Assembly (NCBI GenBank): GCA_948567375.1
Contig: OX419761.1
Location: 8,496,501-8,560,500, forward strand
Length of the DNA stretch: 64,000 nt
From: Lunularia cruciata
Lineage: Eukaryota > Streptophyta > Marchantiopsida > Lunulariales > Lunulariaceae
Reading direction: 5' to 3'
The position numbers and the translations under genes are program-made. Shown piece after piece: positions 57,447-64,000 of this stretch. How positions within the stretch are numbered: position 1 is the first letter of the stretch; each line of letters starts with the position of its first letter. A model generated the notes under the pieces. It was not told the DNA's origin. It made no database searches and saw only the letters and a list, made by a program, of their open reading frames with translations.

Positions 57447-59177
57447 TATCATACTTTGCTTTTCTCTCTCAAGGGACACATAGGATGCCTAACTATGGAG
57501 CCTATAGATCAGAGGTTGGAGATAAACCTATCCCTATTAGTTTGAGCATGCATAGATCCCAACCAATAGAACCCTTCACGTTAGGTTTTGGTATTCTTGC
57601 TATTGTGTAGAGTAGTAACGGGGAACCAACCCTATCATCAAAACACACACTCTTGGTCTGCCGGTCATCACTTCCAACATTACCAAGGAGACATAGCACT
57701 CCTAGAAGGATGGAACCTAAGCACAATGCCCGTACACTGATCTAAACCAATTGGGCATATAAACAAGTACGCAAGCATAGAGAGGATCCAATCATAAGAA
57801 TCCAACAACTCTTTGTGCTTTTTGTAAAATTTGAGCTTTAGAGCACTCTTGCTTTGTCATCAAGCCAATTTTGACCTATACTCCAAGCTTCCTCCAAGAT
57901 GTACTTCAGCCTCCACCCAATTTGCACTCCAAGTGGAGTGATCCTATGTCTTATTGACAAGGAAAATCCTATGTAACTCAGATGGGCATAACTTTCTTTG
58001 TATAACTTGCATTACAATGTTCTATAATTCAATGAAACGCATGTGAGATAAGATTTCTAATGGTATAAAGTAAGCTATAATCTGATCATTATAGCTCCTC
58101 TGGCAAGCTCTCAAACTTGGCCAGTTTTTTGTAATTTTCTTCCTAATTTCAAATCCTTAATTTAGGGTTTGCTCTTGGATCTAGGTAATTTTTCCTAGAT
58201 TTCTGGATCAGAGGTGCACCTAATCCTCACAAACACTCAAATCACTTATTCTAGTCTCCAAATTATAGCTTTTCAGCTCCTCTTTATAACTGTGGTCCTC
58301 CTTTATAACAGTTACTTCACCAAACTCCCTTGATGGTAAAAAAAGTCTAGATTTTTCTCTTGGAATCCAATCTCTTGCAATTTTGTCATTTAGCCTCTTC
58401 ACTTTTTGACAAGTGGACCTCACAACTCCATGTTGAAGCTCATGAAAAAAATTGAGTCATTCTCCAACTTCAAGAGCACATAAATTGTCAAGTCCGATAC
58501 TTGCTTGTAAGTAGTCAATAGAAAGACAATAGGATCTGGGTTTTCCATCATTGACTCTGTGAATACAGCCCCAAAACATGCCACCATCCAATCCTATAAG
58601 CCATCACGGTGTAGAATCTGAACCCAAATGAGAAGAGGATTTAGGAGTGGTAGAGAGATTTAGGTGGAGAGGTGTTTTAGTTGGAGGAGTCTTGAGCAAG
58701 AAGAGGATGTTGAGAGTGAGAGTTGTAGCAGAGTGTGGAGGTTGGGTATCAGAGAGAGCAATTGATTAGGAGATATCACATGCTCCCAATGTGATATCTC
58801 CTAATCAATTGCTCTCTCTGATACCCAGCCTCCACGCTCTGCTACAACTCTCACTCTCAACATCCTCTTCCCGCTTGAGACTCCTCCAACTAAAACACCT
58901 CTCCACCATCCACCTACCTCTCCATCATCTATATACATAAGAACCTTCAAAGAAGACAAGACCATAAACCTTCCACCCACCTCTCCACCATCTTTATACA
59001 TAAGAACCCTCAAAGAGGACAAGACCATAATCCATGTGGCCAATCATATACATGTTCATAGATTGCTCACATGGCAATAGCTCGACCATGGGATCTAGCA
59101 TGCAACCTACTCCATATTTATAAAGATAAACCACATCAATTTACTCTTCCAAGGGCTATGCAAACCATAACACAACA
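57447..59177 (+). mobile_element. Solo C LTR inside the B 3' LTR
   Basis: It is homologous to 16511-18734 over nearly its whole length. Left flank accat at 57442-57446 is repeated at 59177-59181 (4 or 5 bases, depending on whether the terminal A is shared). The start TATCATAC has lost the TG. On both sides the B LTR ORF continues (left GTAGAAGA; right AAAATTCCTTTAGTGC, as at about 29620 in the minus-strand copy). Confidence 0.78.
58664..58907. repeat. 118-bp near-perfect inverted repeat (hairpin) in C LTR
   Basis: Left arm 58664-58781 and right arm 58789-58907 are separated by 7 bases (gctccca). Only a handful of mismatches occur, mainly around 58692-58700 and where the right arm has CGCTCTG. 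The right arm corresponds to sequence at 18430-18540 in the other C LTR. The left arm has no counterpart there, so it is an inverted copy of the right arm. Confidence 0.92.
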
Positions 59178-59688
59178 CCATAGAAGTGCAAAATTCCTTT
59201 AGTGCTCCACATACAAAGAATGGTTACAAAGTGGATACATATCAAGACTTGAAAAGGCAAAGAATTGTCTAGGTGATGATGGCAATCTTCAAGCTAGAGA
59301 AAGGCACTTACCTAATAAAGCACCAGGCGGTGTTCTTCCATAAAATGTTTGCAAGAGAACCGGTGAATTGAGCAAAGTGCTTTCACCAACAAACAAGGCA
59401 AATGATCTCAAACTGTAGAGATAGATTGTTGCCTCATTACTTTGTGCCATTTGTAGCTCATTTTTACCTTGAATTGGATTTGTGGAGTGTAGTTGAGAGA
59501 CAAAAGACGGTGTCTCACTTTCACCTAGATGTGCAAAGAGAAGTGGATGCAAAAGAGCAACAATACATCCGCCAAATCCAAATTAGCAATGACCACTTTG
59601 CTAGGATGGGATATTAGAAGAGAGTGGTAGTGCCTATTACAAAGACAAAGAAGCGGACCCAACCAAAGAAATAGTATCACCAAGATAG

Positions 59689-60411
59689 TGTAATACTCCG
59701 AGGACAAGAGAAGAGAGAAAACACATATTGCACACTCAAACCTTCGATGCCCCAAGGGAGCACCTTCTCTTTATTATATAGACAAAGAGGATCTCCTCCA
59801 AGGAAGCTCCACCATAGGATTAGAGACACAGATAGGTGACATGTCAGAAAGCTCCACCCTTGGATTACTTACTTGGATGGGTGACCTGTCTGGTCTAGGT
59901 CCTATCTGGTTGGTCAAACAAGCTTTGACCGGAGGGAATCTTCTTGTAGGAATCTCAGAATCACGTAAGGTACCATTGGAAAGCTCTCGACGAGAAAAAG
60001 CAAGGAGGAGGGAGGGCTAGCCTCTCCTCCGTAGGGGGGGGGATCTGCACATTTTTGAGGCCTAATTCATCCGTTTAGGCCTCCGAAATTACCTTCAAAG
60101 ATTTCAGGCATATTTCGGTTCCTACTCTATTAGTAGAAGTCCTCTTTTGGTGATACCTCTTTCTGATCTGTTTAGTCCATCATGTGTAACATCCTTCCAG
60201 ATGTTACCAAACCAATTCTCACCTTTAAATCATATGTCTAGCTATTGGTTCTAAGGTTCTCAAGTCTATTTTGGTTTCTGCCCTATTAGTAGAAGTACTC
60301 TTTTGGTGATACTTCTATCTGATCTATTTTGACCATCATGTATAACATAATTCTAGATGTTACCAAACCAAATTTCACATCTAGATCATATGGCTAACCC
60401 TTGGTATTACA
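59689..60411 (+). mobile_element. Solo LTR F (723 bp)
   Basis: It begins TGTAATAC and ends GTATTACA (8-base perfect terminal inversion). The duplication gatag is at 59684-59688 and 60412-60416. B LTR ORF sequence resumes on both sides. CpG is better kept than in its host, so F is younger. It contains a G-run at about 60035 and a pair of direct repeats. Strand is assigned by convention only. Confidence 0.85.
60115..60405 (+). repeat. Two 156-bp direct repeats in LTR F
   Basis: The segment around ctattagtagaagtcctctt (60127) recurs at 60283 with period 156. Both units include tttggtgatac and agatgttaccaaacca. Confidence 0.85.
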
Positions 60412-62247
60412 GATAGCCACAAAAGACAAGAAGGTTAGACCCAAGGCATGAGGTAGTATTGCGAGACCCATTGTTGGGAGTAGAGTCAGAAGGCAAAGCC
60501 ACATACAAATTAGAAGACTTAGAGGAGGAGGAGGAAGAAGAAGTAGAACTCATGTTATAGAGTGAAGAGTCGAGCAACGGAAGTGATGGAGAACCTAAAG
60601 TTTGGTAGGAGGTGGAGGAAGCGGCTGATGAGGAAGACTGGCAGTTCCATGTGGCAATTGATTGGATTGAAGGAGGAGATATTCCTTGTTTGGAGTTGCG
60701 TGTGGTTGAGATAAAAGAACATTGAGAAGAAGGGTTGAGGTTAGTATCCTGGTGAGGAACAAGAAAGAAGAAGAATTTACAATTGTAGGACCAAGCAAAG
60801 TGAGTCAAGGTGAAGGAGAGGAAGTGAGCTTAGACAAGATGAGTTTGGTGAGAAGATCAAGCCTTTGGGGTAAGGCACCTATTGAAGAAGCACCAATGGA
60901 ATCATAGTATGAAGACCAAGAAGATACGAGAGATTTTAGTGGAGTAGCGTACTTGTCAAAGATTGTCTATCCATTACTATTAGAGCTGAAGAAGAAGGAG
61001 GAGTAGTTGAAGAGAGATCAGCCAGAAGTAACGGATGAATTGCACATAGTGAAGTATTTGAGTGAAGAGATAGCAAAGCTGAAGGAGAAGTTAACCTAAG
61101 GAGAGAAGCAAGCTAAGGACTTTGGGTTGATGTGGTACTTTGGTAGAAGAGCAAGAACTTGCAAAATTATTTTGAGAATCAAGGAGGTGAGCTTGAAAGT
61201 CAAGTTGGAGAACTGAGTAAGCAGAAGACATGTTTTGAGAAGCTAAAAGGAGAATTTGATGAAGCTTGTATTGAAGCCATACATTAAAAAGAGATTGCAA
61301 TAATAATGGAACACATTGGAGAGTTTAAAGTCAAATGCAATGGAGAAGGATCAGTCTTGGCAATGTGAGTTAGTAGGAAGGAATAGAGAAGAAGAGAGGT
61401 TGCAAGATATCAACTTATCATCAACATAGAAGCCCACATTGCATGATATATGGAGGAGAAGGAAGCATTGAATGCAACTTTGAAGATGTGCTAAAGATGT
61501 GTTGTGAAAGTTGTAGGTAGAGTGAACTCAAGGCCATACATCAGAGCAAGTAGGAGATGTAGTTGAGAAGTTAAAAGGAATGTTGAAGACGGAAGCATAA
61601 GTCAAAGTGGAAGAAGTGAGACTGCACAAGTTGAAGTTGTTAGTGTAGGAGATTAGGAAGAGAAAGGTGAGGGACACAAACATGAATAAATTGTTGATTT
61701 ACTTGAGAAGGAGAGTGGATCAAAAGATGCTAGAGATAGGAGAAAATATGAGTTTCAAGTTAGAATTAGTAAAGTCAAAGTTAGATCAAATTAGTAGTAT
61801 TTTGAAGGAGAAAGTATCAATTTGATGCAAACTAAGTGAATTAGGAGTGCAAGTGTCTTTGGGTGAGTTACTTGGGACATTAGGAGAGATACAAATGTTA
61901 ATAAATTAGTTATGACTTCAATTTCAATTCTAACTAAAGAGATTATGGAATTAGTAGAAGATTTAGGAGTAGTAGATAAGTTTGAAGTACAAGATACAAA
62001 GGAAGTTACCTTGGTTGTAGAAGACAAAGTAGAAATATACATCAGATCAGATTCATAACTGATTTGAGATTTGAATTGATAGATATGAAGAAGTGGGTTG
62101 CTATTTTGAATCAGGAGATTGTTAGGAAATGGTATTTCAATTAGTAACTTGTGGTGCCCACATTTTTTGTTTTTTCCAAAATAAAGCAGAAGAAGTGTAT
62201 AGAGAAGTCGGATTGCGCCTGGTTGGCCAAAGAAGACGACGAAAACT

Positions 62248-62285
62248 GTCTTCGGGTTGAAACCCGAAGTAAAGTGACCTCGGGT
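62248..62285 (+). promoter_or_regulatory. CTTCGGGT/ACCCGAAG palindrome array in B LTR promoter
   Basis: CTTCGGGTT at 62248-62256 and AACCCGAAG at 62259-62267 form a perfect palindrome with a 2-base centre. A third half-site (cctcgggt) follows after 7 bases. The copy at 735-770 has ACCCGAAGT and ACTTCGGGT around a 6-base spacer. It lies about 280 bases before the TATA box. A binding site is possible but unproven. Confidence 0.5.
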
Positions 62286-62537
62286 CATAAGGCAAAGTAC
62301 TCTGAAATGCCGTGTCAGCAAACAATACGAAGTAAATTGTCTTCGGATCGGGGGGGGAGCTCAACCCGAGGCAGAGACAGTCTAACAACCTTTCGTCGGG
62401 GCGAGAAATTCAAGAAGGGGCGGTTTCAAAATTGGCGGCTCATACGCGTGAAGGTGAGGCGACAATAACGGGTGCATGCAGGAGGTGTGATTTCTCGATA
62501 GAAACTCAAAGTGACGGAAGACAAAGAAGTGCAACTC

Positions 62538-62545
62538 TATAAAAA
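62538..62545 (+). promoter_or_regulatory. TATA box of youngest B LTR
   Basis: TATAAAAA in the context caactctataaaaatcg. It stands 20 bases before the ATG of MSSNF, so transcription should start about at, or just after, that ATG. The true first codon may then be the ATG at 62678 (MGGGKKNSEF). Confidence 0.6.
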
Positions 62546-62564
62546 TCGAAACTGCAACGACGAA

Positions 62565-64000
62565 ATGTCGAGCAATTTTCCTTCGCCGTTGAGGAGTCGT
62601 CTTGCAAGTGATCGGGGTTAGTGCGTAAGGGAGAAGTTGAGAGAGAGAAATTGAGAGACCAAAAGAAAGCAGAAGAGATGGGAGGAGGGAAGAAGAACTC
62701 CGAATTTGCAGTGAGAAATCATGCAATTCGGAGATTAGATGTAGTAGCGAGGATCGAAGTCTTGAGCCAACTTCGGATCACCTTTCTGGCATGGAATTGG
62801 AACATAAGTTTTCTAGGATTCATGACAGAAATCATCGAGAGTAAATGTCTCGATGGTCCCAAGGAAGAAGGGAAGAGAGGAAATCCGGCTCGCTGGATAG
62901 AGTCGGATTGGAGACTCGTACTCGAGAAGGAGGCAGGCTCGGAGCAGGGGGCCACGTTCTTGGGGAAAGGGGAGATAGCCCAAGAAACTCAGGAGGTGAG
63001 AGATGCCTTCTCGTCGAAGAGAACGAAGAATGGGTACAAGGTAGAAAGTTACAAAGACCCTGTTAAGAGAGGAATTGTGAGTGCTTTGATGGCAATCCTG
63101 AAGCCGGAGAGAACTACCTATGTGATGAAACACCAAGCGGTGTTCTTTCACAAATTGTTTGCAGGAGAACCAATTAATTGGGCGAGGTGTTTTCACGGGG
63201 AAACAAGGCAGATGGTGTGGAATCTGCGGGATAAGTCCCCTCCACATTATATTGTGCCGTTTGCAGCGCATTTCTATCTCGGGCTCAATTTGCTAAACTC
63301 GGCGGAGCGGAATTGGATGGTGTCGCACTTCCAGCCGGATGTGTGAAGGGAAGTCGACGCGGAGGAGCAGCAATACATTCTCCAAATCCGGAGCGCAGAC
63401 GATTACTACTTGAAGACAGGGAAGAACGTGGAGGTTGTTGAAAGTACCCCGACGAAGAAGAGAACTCGGCAAGCAGACGCCGAAGAAAACAAGAAACCTC
63501 GGAAGATGCAAAAAAATAACCCGAGGCGAGGAATGGTGGTGATTGAGTCGGAAGATGAAGACTCAGAAGGTGAAGCCGAGCTCAAGACGGAGGACTCGGA
63601 ACGTGAGGAGGAACCTGAGCTGACACTGCAGAGTGGAGATACAAGCAGTGATAGTGAAGTCGGTGGAGAAATGACCTCGGCACCAACGCCTGAAGAATAC
63701 GAAGAAGAAATTCAAGTCGAGGTAAAAGCCAAAGACAATGCAGCGCTGGAAGACGAAGTACCGGTGCTCAAGGAGAAGAAGATCGCAGTACAGCGAGGAA
63801 TTCGCTTGAGACGTAAGGCGAAGGCGGAAGTGGGACCGAGTAGAGTGACAGAAGAAGTAGAAGGAAGCTCGGGCAGTGAAGCATCAATTCCGATATGAAG
63901 GCTCCAGAGAAGAAGGCGAGAATCGGGAGAACACGAAGAAAGAAGAGAGACTACTCCGAGAGTGGACGAAGGTATCATTAATGGAGTAGATTACCTGCAG
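62565..64000 (+). pseudogene. B LTR ORF, best-preserved copy (interrupted by TGA codons)
   Basis: After MSSNFPSPL a small deletion shifts the frame; from 62621 the frame is open to 63346 (241 codons). It continues in the same frame from the next codon to 63898, and again to the edge of the window. Both breaks are TGA where other copies read on. Blocks: FLAWNWNISFLGFMTEIIES, KNGYKVESYKDPVKRG, MKHQAVFFHKLFAGEPINWA, VPFAAHFYLGLNLLNSAER; then a basic stretch (TKKRTRQADAEENKKPRKMQ), an acidic low-complexity region, and QRGIRLRRKAKAEVGPSRV. The basic stretch could be a nuclear signal. No catalytic motif recognised. It may be an accessory protein of the element or a distant gag-like protein. Confidence 0.65.

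Larger units (their letters stand above)
57140..62060 (+). pseudogene. B LTR ORF in the 3' LTR, decayed and split
   Basis: Pieces in order: 57190-57440 (LDVV-like block and ITFLAWN region), then after C 59220-59620 (KHQAVFFHKMFAREP; DLWSVVERQKTVSHFHLDV), and after F 60480-61100 (acidic linker and VVGPSKV-type block, GEEVSLDKMSLV). The rest is coiled coil to 61780 and a tail to 62060. The order is the same as in the solo LTRs. Because this LTR is directly joined to integrase and a purine tract, it shows that the ORF travels in the LTR of a real retrotransposon. Confidence 0.6.
41415..62149 (+). mobile_element. Family B full-structure element (LTR-gag-pro-pol-LTR), old, with nested insertions
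   Basis: The 5' LTR starts TGTGGTACCC at 41415 and ends GGTTGTCACA at 50888. A primer-binding site follows at 50896-50913, then gag, protease, reverse transcriptase, RNaseH and integrase remnants to 56330, a purine tract, and the 3' LTR from 56601. The intact A lies in the 5' LTR; C and F lie in the 3' LTR; a young B LTR interrupts it at 62150. The rest of the 3' LTR lies beyond the window. The internal region is about 5.7 kb and full of stops. This copy links the ORF-bearing LTR to a Ty3/gypsy pol. Confidence 0.85.
56601..62149 (+). repeat. 3' LTR of the B element (interrupted; continues past the window)
   Basis: It begins catGGTACCCATATTTTTT at 56601. Position 56751 is the undisturbed counterpart of the site where A inserted in the 5' LTR. 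After about 540 bp the LTR ORF appears. C (57447-59177) and F (59689-60411) interrupt it. At 62149 a young B LTR is inserted, at a point matching about 50170 of the 5' LTR. Without the insertions about 3.1 kb is visible, so the full LTR would be near 3.8 kb. Confidence 0.78.
62150..64000 (+). mobile_element. Youngest long-form B LTR, runs off the right edge
   Basis: It starts TGTGGTGCCCACATTTTTTG at 62150 inside the older B 3' LTR; taact at 62145-62149 would be its left duplication. It is rich in CpG and close in sequence to 1-873, pointing to recent movement. It includes the promoter palindromes, the TATA box and nearly half the LTR ORF. The rest lies outside the window. Confidence 0.85.

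Noticed and set aside
59689-60411. LTR F considered as a DNA transposon because of its inverted ends
   Set aside because: The 8-base TGTAATAC/GTATTACA ends are within what LTRs show (TG...CA), and the 5-base duplication fits LTR retrotransposons; there is no transposase-like frame.
1-64000. Search for host genes, tRNA/rRNA genes, CRISPR arrays or a defence or biosynthetic system
   Set aside because: All long or conserved frames are explained by retrotransposon gag/pol or the B LTR ORF; no cloverleaf with A/B boxes, array of spaced repeats or gene cluster was seen.

Overview
This window is land-plant nuclear DNA made almost entirely of nested LTR retrotransposons. I found no convincing host gene, no rRNA or tRNA gene, and no CRISPR or bacterial-style operon. 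Four features point to a plant with a large, repeat-rich genome. The pol genes are of Ty3/gypsy type. The primer-binding sites resemble a tRNA-Asp complement just inside the LTRs. Older copies have lost CpG. Insertions sit inside insertions, flanked by short target duplications. A gymnosperm or another giant plant genome is a guess from repeat density alone; the species cannot be read from the sequence.

I use local letters for the families. Family A is a Ty3/gypsy element with 0.68-kb LTRs: one complete copy (41571-49372, + strand) and three broken ones (12415-15544 +, 20559-24558 -, 29726-41402 -), plus a lone LTR at 25657-26328. The complete copy has LTRs that look identical by eye, an uninterrupted 1608-residue gag-pro-RT-RNaseH-integrase ORF with all the catalytic residues I looked for, and a separate small zinc-knuckle ORF in its leader. 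Family B is an older Ty3/gypsy group whose long LTR (about 3.75-3.8 kb) starts TGTGG(T/C) and ends GGTTGTCACA. That LTR carries a reading frame of up to about 880 codons just downstream of its own TATA box. Seven long-form B copies or fragments are spread over the window, plus short-form LTRs of 1.7-1.9 kb that lack the ORF. Family C is a 1.7-2.2 kb LTR, D is a degraded gag-pro-RT element, E is a 414-bp solo LTR packed with heat-shock-type motifs, and F is a 723-bp solo LTR.

Layout: 1-873 end of a B LTR (-); 874-2970 degraded gag-like material; 2976-8625 solo B LTR (-) with a short-form B LTR nested in it; 8631-12414 element D (+) carrying solo LTR E; 12415-15544 truncated A (+); 15545-20558 truncated B LTR (+) carrying a C LTR and a gag start; 20559-24558 5' half of an A copy (-); 24559-25656 unrecognised coding-like remnants; 25657-29725 lone A LTR and B pieces; 29726-41402 old A copy (-) split by a complete solo B LTR; 41415 to beyond 62149 an old full-structure B element (+) with the intact A in its 5' LTR and C and F in its 3' LTR; 62150-64000 the youngest B LTR (+), running off the window.

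The main candidate for something undescribed is the B LTR. A promoter plus a large conserved ORF lies inside the terminal repeat, so each solo LTR left by recombination is in principle a complete promoter-plus-ORF unit. Other points of interest are the leader ORF of family A, the heat-shock-motif LTR E, a within-window 'empty site' that dates and proves the A insertion, and a 118-bp hairpin in one C LTR.
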